From: Alphaproteobacteria bacterium
GTDB taxonomy: Bacteria; Pseudomonadota; Alphaproteobacteria; Rhizobiales; Rhizobiaceae
DNA length: 64,000 bases
Direction: 5' to 3'
Assembly (NCBI GenBank): GCA_018823835.1
Contig: JAHJHT010000004.1
Span: 1 to 64,000, forward strand
The position numbers and the translations under genes were made by a program. The notes beneath the pieces are model-generated. The model saw nothing but the letters and a program-made list of their open reading frames with translations. It did no database searches and had not been told where the DNA came from. Shown here piece by piece: positions 39,569 to 48,629 of this stretch. Within the stretch, counting starts at the first letter, position 1, and the number at the start of each line of letters is the position of its first letter.

Positions 39569-41596
39569 CTAGCGGCTGGCGCCCGGAAGCGTCAGTTCCT
39601 GCCCGGGCATCAGCCGGCCGGGATCGCCGCGCAGCTGCGGATTGAGATCGAGGATCTCGATGTAGCGGCTGCCGCTACCCAGTTCGTCGGCGGCGATCGA
39701 CCAGAGCGACTGGCCGGGAGACACCTTGTAGGACACGGGAACCACTTGCGCCGCGTCGCCCTGCGGGGCGAGCTCGGTGCGCTGGTCGGCGTGCGCCGGC
39801 TCGGACTCCTCGGCCGGAAGCACGGTCTTCGACGGCGTGTCGGCCATTGCCTTGTCATCGAGCGGCGGCAGGCCCTCGGCGAGCTTCTTCTCGACCTCGG
39901 CCAGAACGGCCGGTTCGGGCTTCATGTCACGCGCATGGCTCCACTGGAAGGTGGCCTCCAGCCGCCGGCCGGCCCGCCAATAGGCATCGCCGAGATGGTC
40001 GTTGAGCACCGGGTCGTCGGGCTTCAGAGAGACGGCGCGCTCCAGTTCGCGCACAGCCTCCTCGTACTGGCCGAGGCGGTAATGCGCCCAGCCGAGCGAG
40101 TCGACGATATAGCCGTCGCTCGGCCGGAGCTCGACCGCCTTGCGGATGAGCTCGATGCCCTCCTCGAGGTTGATGTTCATGTCGATCCAGGAATAGCCGA
40201 GATAGTTCAGCACCTGCGGCTGGTCCGGATAGAGCTCCATCGCCCTGCGGAAATTGGGCTCGGCCTTCGGCCACTGCTTGAGGCGCTCATAGGCGATGCC
40301 GCGCTGGTAATAGACGTTCCAGTTGACGCTCGAGCGGGGATCGGCCGGCATGACCTGCGGGTGGGATTCGATCCGCGCCACCGCCTTGTCGTAGAGCGCG
40401 GCCGAGCTGGCATAATCCTCCTTCGAGGAATAGACGCCGCCCAATGCCAGGTAACCGCGCATGTCGTCCGGGTTTTCCGAAACCAGCGACTTCAGCTGGG
40501 CGATCGCCTCGTCGCGGCGGTCGAGATCGGCGAGGTTGAGGCCAAGCTGCAGCTGGGACAGGCGCTTCAGCGGTGAGGTGTCGGGGATGCGGCGATAAAG
40601 GGCGATCGCGTCCTCCGCATTGCGCTGCTGCTCGGCAAGGCCGGCAAGCTGGATCAGCACGACATCGGAATCGGGCTTCAGCGCCAGCGCATATTGCAGA
40701 TAGAGCCGGACGAAGGACTCGCCGCCCGCGCGGTTGAGCGCCGAGGCAAGCACGAAGAGAAGTTCGCTCGCGCCATCCGACGGCGTCGCGACGAGGCGTT
40801 CAACCGGCTCGTCCCTGGAAATCTTCTCGCGCAGCTTGACCAGCGGCAGCCGGCCGGAGGCAAATTCGTCGCCCTTGTCGAGCATGGCCAGTGCCGCGGC
40901 CTTGTCGCCGGTGCGCGCCAGGAAGCGGGCATAGGCTTCCGTGGCACGAAGCCAGGTTTCGGGCGAGGAACCGGCCGACGCCATGTCGCCGGTCGCTTCC
41001 TGGTAGGCGGCATCCGCCTGGTCGTTGAGGCCGGCGGCGTCGGCGATGAGCGCCTTGTTGTAGGAGACGAAGAGACCGTACCATTGCGGCCCGGCGAGTT
41101 CGTCGAGCATGGCGACGGCACCCTGGCTGTTGCCACCCCCGGACTTGGCCCAAGCCGACAGGACCTTGGAGACGAGCGCGTCGAGATCGGATTCGAGCGC
41201 CAGCTTCAGCCAGGCATCGGCCGCCTTGTAATCTTCCTTGCGGAAGCCATCGATGGCCAGCGCGAGCCGCGAGAAGCGCTCAACCTCGGCGACCGTCTTC
41301 AGCTTCTCGGCATAGGGGAGAGATTCGTCGAAACGACCCTGCGAGATCAGCGCCAGCATGATGCTCTGCTGCAGCGCCTGGTTCTCCGGATCGAAGGCCA
41401 GCGCCTTCTTGTAGAAGGTGATCGCGCCGTCGAGATCATTGTCGACTTCCGCGACGCGCGCCGCGAGATAGGCGCCCGAGAAGGTGCTCACTTCGATCGA
41501 GATGTCGGATGTCGTCGCATGGGCGACCGGCCCGGAAAGTGCCATTCCCGCTACCGCAGCCAGCCTCAAGAGCCAGCGACTAGGACCTTGCCGCAT
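39569..41596 (-). CDS. TPR-repeat protein with C-terminal LysM domain
   Basis: The 675-residue exported protein has a signal peptide (to about residue 28), a long array of tetratricopeptide repeats (about 35-565, for example AVYSSKEDYASSAALYDKAV and LNYLGYSWIDMN), and a C-terminal LysM domain (about 618-675: VSYKVSPGQSLWSIAADELG). LysM binds peptidoglycan, so the protein is probably a periplasmic cell-wall-associated scaffold. A GGAAGGAAGA ribosome binding site precedes the ATG at 41596. It lies between ispB and glyQ on the same strand; no functional link is evident. Confidence 0.88.
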   Translation of the reverse strand: MRQGPSRWLLRLAAVAGMALSGPVAHATTSDISIEVSTFSGAYLAARVAEVDNDLDGAITFYKKALAFDPENQALQQSIMLALISQGRFDESLPYAEKLKTVAEVERFSRLALAIDGFRKEDYKAADAWLKLALESDLDALVSKVLSAWAKSGGGNSQGAVAMLDELAGPQWYGLFVSYNKALIADAAGLNDQADAAYQEATGDMASAGSSPETWLRATEAYARFLARTGDKAAALAMLDKGDEFASGRLPLVKLREKISRDEPVERLVATPSDGASELLFVLASALNRAGGESFVRLYLQYALALKPDSDVVLIQLAGLAEQQRNAEDAIALYRRIPDTSPLKRLSQLQLGLNLADLDRRDEAIAQLKSLVSENPDDMRGYLALGGVYSSKEDYASSAALYDKAVARIESHPQVMPADPRSSVNWNVYYQRGIAYERLKQWPKAEPNFRRAMELYPDQPQVLNYLGYSWIDMNINLEEGIELIRKAVELRPSDGYIVDSLGWAHYRLGQYEEAVRELERAVSLKPDDPVLNDHLGDAYWRAGRRLEATFQWSHARDMKPEPAVLAEVEKKLAEGLPPLDDKAMADTPSKTVLPAEESEPAHADQRTELAPQGDAAQVVPVSYKVSPGQSLWSIAADELGSGSRYIEILDLNPQLRGDPGRLMPGQELTLPGASR

Positions 41597-41730
41597 ATTC
41601 TTCCTTCCTGCCGGCCGCCTGCGGCGCCCGGAGCGAGACTCGCTTTTGCAGATGGTTGCGCCAAAGCATGGCCTTTTTGGGATTGCTGTTCAATCCGTCG
41701 CCATTCACGTTCCGGTCACCGATTGCCCGA

Positions 41731-42747
41731 TCAGGCGACGCGGCTGATGCAGAAATCGATGACTTCGAGCAGTGCCTGCTTCTGCGGCGTCGATTCCAGC
41801 GGCGCCAGCGCGTCGCGGGCGATGCCGCCGAAATGGCCGGCGCGGCCGATCGTGTCCGCTATGGCACCGTGCCGCTTCATCAGGCCGACAGCCTTTTCCA
41901 GCGAAGCGTCGTCGGTGACGTTCTCCTCAATGGCCTTCTTCCAGAAATTGCGCTCGGCGGGCGTGCCGCGCCGGTAGCTCAGAATGACCGGAAGCGTGAC
42001 CTTTCCCTCGCGGAAATCGTCGCCGACATTCTTGCCCAGATCCTTGCTCGAGCCGCCATAGTCCAGCGCGTCGTCGATGAGCTGGAAGGCGAGCCCGAGG
42101 TTCATGCCGTATGAGCGCAGCGCGGCGCGGTCGTTGCGGGTGGCGCCGGCGATGACCGGGCCGACCTCGGCGGCGGCCGAAAACAGCGCCGCGGTCTTGG
42201 CCTTGATGACGGCGAAATGCTCGTCTTCGGTGGTTTCGAGATTCTTGGCGGCAGCGAGCTGCATGACCTCGCCCTCGGCGATGACGGTTGCCGCTGTGGA
42301 CAGGATGTCGAGCGCCTCGAGCGAACCGACATCAACCATCATGCGGAAGGCCTGGCCAAGCAGGAAGTCGCCCACCAGCACGCTCGCCTGGTTGCCCCAG
42401 ATCATACGCGCCGTCTTCTTGCCGCGGCGCATGCCGCTCTCGTCGACGACATCGTCATGCAACAGCGTCGCGGTGTGCATGAACTCGACGCTGGTCGCCA
42501 GCTTGACATGGCCGTCGCCGGAGTAGCCGAACATCTGCGCGGCGGCGAGCGTCACCATGGGCCTCAGCCGCTTGCCGCCGGACGAGATCAGGTGGTTGGC
42601 GACCTCGGGGATCATCTGGACGTCCGAACCGGCCTTGGAGAGGATGAGCTCGTTGACGCGCCCCATGTCGCCGGACGTCAGCTCGATCAGCTGACCGATC
42701 GATGCGGCTTCACGCTTGCCGTTTTCGAGATTGAGAACTACGCCCAC
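41731..42747 (-). CDS. ispB: Polyprenyl diphosphate synthase (ubiquinone side chain)
   Basis: IspB-type enzymes chain isopentenyl diphosphate units into the octa- to decaprenyl tail of ubiquinone. The 338-residue protein has the first Asp-rich motif DDVVD at 98-102 (LLHDDVVDESGMRRG) and the second in QLIDDALDY. The GTG at 42747 with GGGAG 7 nt upstream gives MGVVLNLENGKREAAS, the expected opening; the open frame continues upstream without homology. Product length cannot be deduced by eye. The gene is divergent from the DUF2007 gene. Confidence 0.93.
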   Translation of the reverse strand: MGVVLNLENGKREAASIGQLIELTSGDMGRVNELILSKAGSDVQMIPEVANHLISSGGKRLRPMVTLAAAQMFGYSGDGHVKLATSVEFMHTATLLHDDVVDESGMRRGKKTARMIWGNQASVLVGDFLLGQAFRMMVDVGSLEALDILSTAATVIAEGEVMQLAAAKNLETTEDEHFAVIKAKTAALFSAAAEVGPVIAGATRNDRAALRSYGMNLGLAFQLIDDALDYGGSSKDLGKNVGDDFREGKVTLPVILSYRRGTPAERNFWKKAIEENVTDDASLEKAVGLMKRHGAIADTIGRAGHFGGIARDALAPLESTPQKQALLEVIDFCISRVA

Positions 42748-42905
42748 AAGAAACTCCCGTCCTGAATCCGCGCATGACAGATTACCCACCTTGCTTGATT
42801 CTAGGGCGACTAGGGCCGCATCGGCAAGGGGCGAATTGGCGCGGGGCACCGCGGGCGTGGCATCGCGACATTTACAACGGCGGCGGGACCTGCAAGTTTC
42901 CGGCG

Positions 42906-43130
42906 ATGAGAGAGCTTATCCGCACCAATGACGCGGTCATCATTTCCTTCGTGGAATCGTTGCTGCGGGACGCAGGCATAGGCTGTCTCGTGGCCGACCA
43001 GAACATGAGCGTGCTCGACGGCTCGATCGGCGTGCTGCCGCGCCGGGTGATGGTGGTCGACGACGATCTGGATGCGGCCCGCCGCATCCTGGTCGAGGCG
43101 GGCATCGCCAACGAAATGCGCGAAAGCTAG
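42906..43130 (+). CDS. DUF2007 family protein
   Basis: The 74-residue product MRELIRTNDAVIISFVESLLRDAGI is a small alpha-beta protein of the DUF2007 type (a putative signal-transducing fold related to PII-like proteins), with the conserved end VDDDLDAARRILVEAGI. Function unknown. It is divergent from ispB and lies 12 bp upstream of the TrmN6-like methyltransferase gene, the arrangement seen in many rhizobia. Confidence 0.88.
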   Translation: MRELIRTNDAVIISFVESLLRDAGIGCLVADQNMSVLDGSIGVLPRRVMVVDDDLDAARRILVEAGIANEMRES

Positions 43131-43142
43131 ACAAAGCCGAAC

Positions 43143-43919
43143 ATGGCGAAGGAAGCCGCGCACACGCTCGACGCCTTCCACCGCGGGCGCTTCTGGCTGG
43201 TCCAGCCCAGGCAGACCGGCCACCGTGCGGGCGCCGACGCGCTGATCCTCGCAGCGGCCGTGCCGTCGGCATTTTCGGGACGGCTTGCCGATTTCGGCGC
43301 CGGCGCCGGTGGCGCTGCACTGGCCGTAGCCGCCCGCTGTCCGGGCGCAGAGGTGCAACTCGTCGAGCAATCGCCCGAGATGGCAGACTTTGCCAGGCAG
43401 ACGCTCGAGCACCCGAAGAATGCCGGGCTGGCGGCGCGTGCGTCGCTGCTGGTTGCCGATGTCGGGCTTGCCGGTGCCGCGCGCGAAAAGGCGGGCCTTG
43501 CCGCGCGCTCGTTCGACTTCGTGATCATGAACCCGCCCTTCAACGGGCCGGCCGATCGCAGTTCTCCAGATGCGCTGCGCCGGCAGGCGCATGTGATGGA
43601 TGACGGGCTGTTCGCCGCCTGGCTGAAGAGTGCCGCGGCCGTGCTGCGGCCGCGCGGCAGCGTCGCGATCATTGCGCGGCCCCCGGCCATTGCACCTATC
43701 CTCGCAGCCATGAACGGACGCTTCGGCGCCGCCCAGATCGTGCCCGTGCATGCCCGTGCCGATGCCGCGGCGATCCGGGTGGTCATTCGCGCCAGACTGG
43801 GCTCGCGGGCCGCGCTCTCCATGATGCCCCCGCTCGTCCTGCATGAAGCGTCCGGCAACGCGTTTTCGGCGCGCGCAGAGGCGATCTTCGCCGGCGAGGC
43901 AGCGCTTTTCGGCGACTGA
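43143..43919 (+). CDS. tRNA1(Val) (adenine37-N6)-methyltransferase-like protein
   Basis: The 258-residue SAM-dependent methyltransferase has the nucleotide motif FGAGAGGAAL (51-60) and the N6-adenine catalytic motif NPPF at 130-133. The N-terminal DAFHRGRFWLVQPRQTGHRAGADALIL is typical of the TrmN6/YfiC family, whose members methylate A37 of tRNA-Val. Assignment to this exact tRNA is by family only. It follows the DUF2007 gene by 12 bp and precedes the S49 peptidase gene. Confidence 0.85.
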   Translation: MAKEAAHTLDAFHRGRFWLVQPRQTGHRAGADALILAAAVPSAFSGRLADFGAGAGGAALAVAARCPGAEVQLVEQSPEMADFARQTLEHPKNAGLAARASLLVADVGLAGAAREKAGLAARSFDFVIMNPPFNGPADRSSPDALRRQAHVMDDGLFAAWLKSAAAVLRPRGSVAIIARPPAIAPILAAMNGRFGAAQIVPVHARADAAAIRVVIRARLGSRAALSMMPPLVLHEASGNAFSARAEAIFAGEAALFGD

Positions 43920-44006
43920 CGGCTCCCTCCGGCATTGTGCGCCGTGCCCGAGTGCCTACATGCAGATCAAAGACGCAAGACCCGCCAAGAGACTGGAGAG
44001 CCATTC

Positions 44007-44864
44007 GTGAGACGATTCCTCAACCGCCTGCTGCCGAAATCCATGCGATCGCAGGCGGTGACGATTCCGGTCGTGCGCCTGCAGGGCACGATCATGTCCG
44101 GCGGCGGGCAGTTCAGGCCGAGCCTGTCGCTCGCTTCGACGGCGGGCGTTCTTGAAAAGGCATTCTCACTCAGCGCGCCGGCCGTCGCGATCTCGATCAA
44201 TTCGCCCGGCGGCTCGCCAGTGCAGTCGCGGCTGATCTACAAGCGCATCCGCGACCTTGCAGCCGAGAAGAACAAGACCGTTCTGGTCTTCGTCGAGGAT
44301 GTCGCAGCCTCAGGGGGCTACATGATCGCGGCTGCCGGCGACGAGATCTTCGCCGATCCCTCGTCGATCGTCGGTTCGATCGGCGTGGTGTCGGCCTCCT
44401 TCGGCTTCACCGACCTGATGAAGAAGATCGGCGTCGAACGGCGCGTCTACACGGCCGGCAAGAACAAGGCCGTGCTCGACCCGTTCAAGCCGGAAAAGAA
44501 GGAAGATATCGAGCGCCTGAAAAAGCTGCAGCTCGAGGTGCATGAGACCTTCATCGACCTCGTCAAGGAACGCCGCGGCAGCAAGCTGAAGGACGATCCC
44601 GAGCTTTTCACCGGCCTGTTCTGGACCGGCAAGAAGGGTGTGGAACTCGGGCTCGTCGACGGGCTTGGCGACATGCGCGAGATCCTCAAGAACCGCTTCG
44701 GCGCCAGCACGAAGCTGAAGCTCGTCACCGCGCCGCGCGGCCTGTTCGGGCGCCGGCTCGGCATCTTCGGCACCGGCGCCGGGCCGGCCATCGCAGAGGC
44801 GGCGGCCGAGGGCCTGATGGATGCGGCCGAACGGCGCGCCCTCTGGGCGCGTTTCGGACTTTGA
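44007..44864 (+). CDS. S49 family signal peptide peptidase-like serine protease
   Basis: The 285-residue protein has the SppA fold with the nucleophile S102 in DVAASGGYMIAAAGDEI and the general-base lysine K154 in AGKNKAVLDPF. It has a single catalytic domain (the short SppA type). The N-terminus MRRFLNRLLPKSMRS is amphipathic rather than a clear membrane anchor, so localisation is unsure. The GTG at 44007 has GGAGAG 7 nt upstream. It is followed by a 61-residue small protein gene. Likely role: membrane-associated degradation of peptides or lipoprotein signal peptides. Confidence 0.9.
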   Translation: MRRFLNRLLPKSMRSQAVTIPVVRLQGTIMSGGGQFRPSLSLASTAGVLEKAFSLSAPAVAISINSPGGSPVQSRLIYKRIRDLAAEKNKTVLVFVEDVAASGGYMIAAAGDEIFADPSSIVGSIGVVSASFGFTDLMKKIGVERRVYTAGKNKAVLDPFKPEKKEDIERLKKLQLEVHETFIDLVKERRGSKLKDDPELFTGLFWTGKKGVELGLVDGLGDMREILKNRFGASTKLKLVTAPRGLFGRRLGIFGTGAGPAIAEAAAEGLMDAAERRALWARFGL

Positions 44865-44939
44865 AAAATACCGGGAAGGCGGTTATCATGGCGGCCTGAC
44901 CGGCATTTCCGGCCAGCCCCTTGGAGGGAGGACTAGAGA

Positions 44940-45125
44940 ATGCCGCAGATCATCTTCTTTGCAGCCGTCGGCGTCGCAGCCTATGTCGGCTATCGTTCCT
45001 TCGTCAGGGAAGCGCAGCGCGTGACCGCCAAGGTTCGCCGCGCCGAGAAACAAGCCGCGAGCGGTGCCACCGGTACGCTGGTGAAGGACCCCGAAACCGG
45101 CGAATACCGGCTGGCGAAGGACTGA
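44940..45125 (+). CDS. Small membrane-anchored protein
   Basis: The 61-residue product has an N-terminal hydrophobic stretch MPQIIFFAAVGVAAYVGYRS and a basic tail RVTAKVRRAEKQ, ending in DPETGEYRLAKD. GGAGGGAGGA gives an excellent ribosome binding site. Its stop abuts the ispE start, so translation is coupled. I recall similar small proteins beside S49 peptidase genes in rhizobia but know no function. Confidence 0.8.
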   Translation: MPQIIFFAAVGVAAYVGYRSFVREAQRVTAKVRRAEKQAASGATGTLVKDPETGEYRLAKD

Positions 45126-46031
45126 TTGACCGACATTTCCGACGTTTCGCTCGAAGCCGCTCTGTCCACCGAACTGGCTCCGGCAAAGATCAACCTCGCC
45201 CTGCATGTCACCGGGAGGCGGGACGACGGCTATCACCTGATCGACAGCCTCGTGGTGTTTACCCGCTTCGGCGACCGCGTCGGATCGGTAGCCGCCGACG
45301 AAGACAGTTTCGAGGTGACCGGTCGTTACGCGGCGAATGTGCCGCGTGACGCCAGCAACCTGGTCCTGCGTGCGCGCGAAGCGCTGCGCGCCCGGTACGG
45401 GGCGGAAAAGGCTCCGCCCGTCGCCATCACGCTCGAAAAGAACCTGCCGGTCGCATCCGGCATGGGCGGCGGCTCGAGCGACGCGGCGGCGACGCTGCGC
45501 AGCCTTGCGCGACTGTGGCAGTTCGACATCGACGACGCCGAACTGGCGCGCATTGGCGCGACGCTCGGCGCAGACGTGCCGATGTGCCTGGCGGCAAGGC
45601 CGCTCGTCGCGCGCGGCACGGGCGACGAACTGACGATGCTGCCTGGTTTCCCGTCGCTCGGCCTTGTGCTGGTCAATCCGGGTGTGGGCGTTGCGACGGC
45701 CGATGTGTTCAAAGCGCTTGCCAAGGCCGACAATGAGGGCCTGCCGCCCCTGCCCCAACAGATCGAATTCCACAGCATGCGCAACTGGCTGGAAACGACC
45801 CGCAACGATCTCTGCCCGGCGGCCGAAAGCATCACGCCGTCGATCCGCTACGCGCTGGCGGCGCTGAACAAGGCCGACGCCGGATTTGCCCGCATGTCGG
45901 GCTCGGGCGCGACCTGTTTCGGCCTCTACGAGACCGGCAATGTGGCCAAGCGGGCGGCGGCCGAGATCCGCAAGCGCCAGCCGAAATGGTTCGTCGCCGC
46001 GACCCGCAGCATCCCGTCGGAGGACGCATGA
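45126..46031 (+). CDS. ispE: 4-diphosphocytidyl-2-C-methyl-D-erythritol kinase
   Basis: IspE phosphorylates CDP-ME in the MEP pathway. The 301-residue GHMP kinase has the opening LAPAKINLALHVTGRRDDGYH and the ATP-binding motif PVASGMGGGSSDAAATL at about 110-126, and ends with the MSGSGATCFGL motif. The TTG at 45126 immediately follows the stop of the small membrane-protein gene, and no ATG is near, so a TTG start is likely. The moaB gene overlaps its end by ATGA. Confidence 0.95.
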   Translation: MTDISDVSLEAALSTELAPAKINLALHVTGRRDDGYHLIDSLVVFTRFGDRVGSVAADEDSFEVTGRYAANVPRDASNLVLRAREALRARYGAEKAPPVAITLEKNLPVASGMGGGSSDAAATLRSLARLWQFDIDDAELARIGATLGADVPMCLAARPLVARGTGDELTMLPGFPSLGLVLVNPGVGVATADVFKALAKADNEGLPPLPQQIEFHSMRNWLETTRNDLCPAAESITPSIRYALAALNKADAGFARMSGSGATCFGLYETGNVAKRAAAEIRKRQPKWFVAATRSIPSEDA

Positions 46032-46588
46032 GCAGGATCAGCGAGGACAGAGACTTCATTCCCGTCGCCATCGCCGTGCTGACAGTGTCGGACACGCGCA
46101 GCCTTGCCGACGACAAGTCGGGGCAAACGCTGGTCGACCGGATCGCCGACGCCGGCCACGCGCTGGCCGACCGCGCCATCGTGACGGACGACGTGGACAA
46201 GATCAGGGAAAAGGTGCTGGAGTGGTCGCGAGACGACGCGATCGACGTGGTGATCACCACCGGCGGCACCGGCTTCACCGGGCGCGACGTGACGCCGGAC
46301 GCGCTGGAGCCGATCTTCGAAAAGCGCATGGACGGCTTTTCGGAAGTGTTCCACCGGATTTCCTACGACAAGATCGGAACCTCGACGATCCAGAGCCGGG
46401 CAACCGGCGGCGTCGTCAACGCCACCTTCGTCTTCGTGCTGCCGGGGTCGCCGGGAGCCTGCAAGGACGCATGGGACGGCATCCTGAAGCCGCAGCTCGA
46501 CTACCGGCACAAGCCCTGCAACTTCGTCGAGATCATGCCGCGGCTCGACGAGCATCTGCGGCGCGGCGCCGGCAAGACCGAGGCCTAG
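46028..46588 (+). CDS. moaB: Molybdenum cofactor biosynthesis protein MoaB
   Basis: The 186-residue protein belongs to the MoaB/MogA family, which adenylates molybdopterin before metal insertion. Motifs are TVSDTRSLADDKSGQ, TTGGTGFTGRDVTPDA and the C-terminal LPGSPGACKDAWD. MoaB and Mog cannot be separated firmly by eye; the length favours MoaB. Its ATG overlaps the ispE stop (ATGA), coupling it to isoprenoid synthesis genes. It converges on the DUF1206 gene 3 bp after its stop. Confidence 0.92.
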   Translation: MSRISEDRDFIPVAIAVLTVSDTRSLADDKSGQTLVDRIADAGHALADRAIVTDDVDKIREKVLEWSRDDAIDVVITTGGTGFTGRDVTPDALEPIFEKRMDGFSEVFHRISYDKIGTSTIQSRATGGVVNATFVFVLPGSPGACKDAWDGILKPQLDYRHKPCNFVEIMPRLDEHLRRGAGKTEA

Positions 46589-46591
46589 CGC

Positions 46592-47383
46592 TCACGCGTC
46601 CTCGACATTGATGCGGCGGTAGATCGCCTCGATCAGGGAATAGAGCGCGAAGGCAACCAACCCGAACCCGATCGCGGCAAGCAGTGCCCAGCCGACCGGC
46701 AGCGACTGAATGAACTCCAGCGCCTGCTGGGAGTCCGGAGGCTTGCCGCTGCCGTCCGCCCGAACGGCGCGCAGGGCGAAGAGAAAGGCAACGACCAGAA
46801 ACACCACGCCGCGCGCGATCAGTCCCGTCATGGCGATCGGATGGATGATGGTCATGGCATGGCTGCCGGCGTCCATGTGATCGGCATATTTGCCGCGAAC
46901 GGCCTTGGCGACGTGTGCGATGGCGACGCCGGCCAGTATGAGGGCCAAGGTCGCCGATGCCCAGCGGCTGCCGACAAGGCCTGCTAGCGTCTCGGCGAAA
47001 CCGCCGCCGCTGCCGCTGTCTCCCGCGGCGCTGCGAAGCGACCAGACGTAGAAGGCGAGCGTCAGGTAGATGACGCCGCTTGCCGCCAGCCCGCCGCGGA
47101 TCGCTAGACCCTTGGGATCAAGACCGTGGTCGTCAGTGTCAAAGCCCGACTGGATCAACCGCCAGACGGCGTAGAAGATGAGTGCTGCGATCAGGCCGTA
47201 GGCCATGATGGCGCCGGCGCCGCTGGTCAGCAGCTTGCCGAGAGCCTCGCGGGAGCCCATTGGCTGCCCCGCGCCGATCGCGGCCAGCGCCGCGAAATAG
47301 CCGATGACGAGATAGATCAGCCCGCGCGACGCGTAGCCGATGCGGGCCAGCGGCTTGAACCATTGTTTGGCCTTGTGTTCCAA
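46592..47383 (-). CDS. DUF1206 membrane protein
   Basis: The 263-residue membrane protein is made of three repeated two-helix units, each with a pattern like ARIGYASRGLIYLVIGYFA, AIRGGLAASGVIYLTLAFY and AMTGLIARGVVFLVVAFLF, the mark of DUF1206. The function is unknown. The start is a TTG at 47383 with GGGAG 7 nt upstream, giving MEHKAKQWFKPLARIGYAS. It lies opposite moaB and downstream of the BA14K-like gene on the same strand. Confidence 0.88.
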   Translation of the reverse strand: MEHKAKQWFKPLARIGYASRGLIYLVIGYFAALAAIGAGQPMGSREALGKLLTSGAGAIMAYGLIAALIFYAVWRLIQSGFDTDDHGLDPKGLAIRGGLAASGVIYLTLAFYVWSLRSAAGDSGSGGGFAETLAGLVGSRWASATLALILAGVAIAHVAKAVRGKYADHMDAGSHAMTIIHPIAMTGLIARGVVFLVVAFLFALRAVRADGSGKPPDSQQALEFIQSLPVGWALLAAIGFGLVAFALYSLIEAIYRRINVEDA

Positions 47384-47479
47384 ATTTTCGCTCCCGCCAT
47401 GCCGATGGGTTGCAAATGCGGCAACGGGGCGGTGGTTCCGTCCCGCGGAGCGCCACAGGGCGGCTTCGGCCGGCTCGGC

Positions 47480-47866
47480 TCAGTAATAGGGCGACCGGCA
47501 GGCGCGACGCACACCCTGATGGGGCTGGAAGCTGTTGTCGGAAAGCCGGTAGGAGCGGTAGCGCGTGTAGCACCATTCGACATGGGCCGGGCTGGCATAG
47601 CCGACGACCGGCAGGGGACTGGCGCCGCGGAAGACTGGCACGGGATAGGCATTGGCGAGATGCGGCTCCGGATAGGCAGGCGCATGGGTGAAATGCCGGC
47701 CGTAGTAGATCTGCGGCCCGGTCGGTTGCACCCATGAGGGCGCCTCGTGGTAGCGATGGTGACCTGCGACGTCGACCCGGACGCTGACGGCGACGCTGTC
47801 GTGCGCGAGAGCGGGCGTCGCCAGGGTAACAAGGGCGAGCGGCGCGAACAGGGCAAGGCGTGACAT
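47480..47866 (-). CDS. BA14K-like secreted protein
   Basis: The 128-residue product has a signal peptide ([21 protein letters not shown]). The C-terminus [20 protein letters not shown] then [17 protein letters not shown] closely resembles the BA14K family, first known as a Brucella immunoreactive antigen. The middle is Pro/Tyr/His-rich. CGGAGG sits 7 nt before the ATG at 47866. Two cysteines in the C-terminal block may form a disulfide. Role in rhizobia unknown. Confidence 0.8.
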   Translation of the reverse strand: MSRLALFAPLALVTLATPALAHDSVAVSVRVDVAGHHRYHEAPSWVQPTGPQIYYGRHFTHAPAYPEPHLANAYPVPVFRGASPLPVVGYASPAHVEWCYTRYRSYRLSDNSFQPHQGVRRACRSPYY

Positions 47867-47958
47867 GGCGGTCCTCCGGCTGAAACTCACGCCAAGAATG
47901 GCTGCCGCAGCGATGCGTTCCGCCGCAAGTGCCTGAAGACTTAACGAAAGCCTAAGGG

Positions 47959-48468
47959 TCAGGCCTTGCGGCTCGGCGCGACGCGGATTTCCGACGCCAG
48001 GCGACGCGAGGCGAGGCCGCGCGCCAGGGCCTCGGCGCTGGCCGCCCTGCGAACCAGGGCAGAAGCCTGGCTCTTGGTGATGACCAGCCCGTCAGACAGC
48101 GCGCGGTTGCCGGAGAATACACGCGACAGGAAGGGCGCGCGGCCGATCTTGGAGCGCGAGAAGCGGGCCGGCATCTTCTGCAGTGCGGTGTGGGCGACGA
48201 CACCCTCCATCCAGCCCTCGACAAGACGCGCACCAGGCTCGACAAGCAGCAGCCAGTCGCCCTTGGCCTGGCGCACACCTGCCGCGATGCCGCCGCTGAT
48301 GTAGCTGCAGCCGGCGTGGTCGGCGACCTTGCCGGTCTGGTCGGTCGATCCGTTGTCGCAGACGATCACTTCACGCACTACGCCTTCGATAGCGCCGCTG
48401 ATCAGCGACGCCAGCGTCTGGGCCAATCCGTCCTCGTCGTTCCTGGTCTCGATCAACACGCTAAGCAT
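47959..48468 (-). CDS. Short glycosyltransferase family 2-like protein
   Basis: The 169-residue protein has the N-terminal GT2 nucleotide motif [17 protein letters not shown] at 31-47. The metal-binding DxD position is replaced by [10 protein letters not shown] (73-82), so the normal acidic pair is missing and catalytic activity is doubtful. It is also much shorter than complete GT2 enzymes, and its C-terminal half has no acceptor-domain motif that I can recognise. It could be a diverged or non-catalytic member. It is divergent from the PA0069-type gene. Confidence 0.75.
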   Translation of the reverse strand: MLSVLIETRNDEDGLAQTLASLISGAIEGVVREVIVCDNGSTDQTGKVADHAGCSYISGGIAAGVRQAKGDWLLLVEPGARLVEGWMEGVVAHTALQKMPARFSRSKIGRAPFLSRVFSGNRALSDGLVITKSQASALVRRAASAEALARGLASRRLASEIRVAPSRKA

Positions 48469-48538
48469 GCACGCCGAATAGCCGAAACTGCCGCGCAGCG
48501 CCAGTTGCCGGGTCCGCATCCGCCGCCTGCATCACAAA

Positions 48539-48553
48539 GTTCTTGCTTTGTTC
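48539..48553 (+). promoter_or_regulatory. Putative LexA (SOS) box, GTTC-N7-GTTC
   Basis: GTTC at 48539-48542 and GTTC at 48550-48553 are separated by exactly 7 bp (TTGCTTT) inside a T-rich stretch. This matches the direct-repeat LexA operator of alphaproteobacteria. It lies in the divergent region 77 bp before the chosen start of the PA0069-type gene and 71 bp before the GT2-like gene. A TTGCTT -35 overlaps the box. SOS control of the radical SAM gene is inferred. Confidence 0.6.
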
Positions 48554-48629
48554 TCTTTCTCGAAATAGGAATAGTTTCATGAAAACGCCGATTCGCAGGC
48601 CCGCCGAGATGCCTTGGGAGAGAGCCAGG

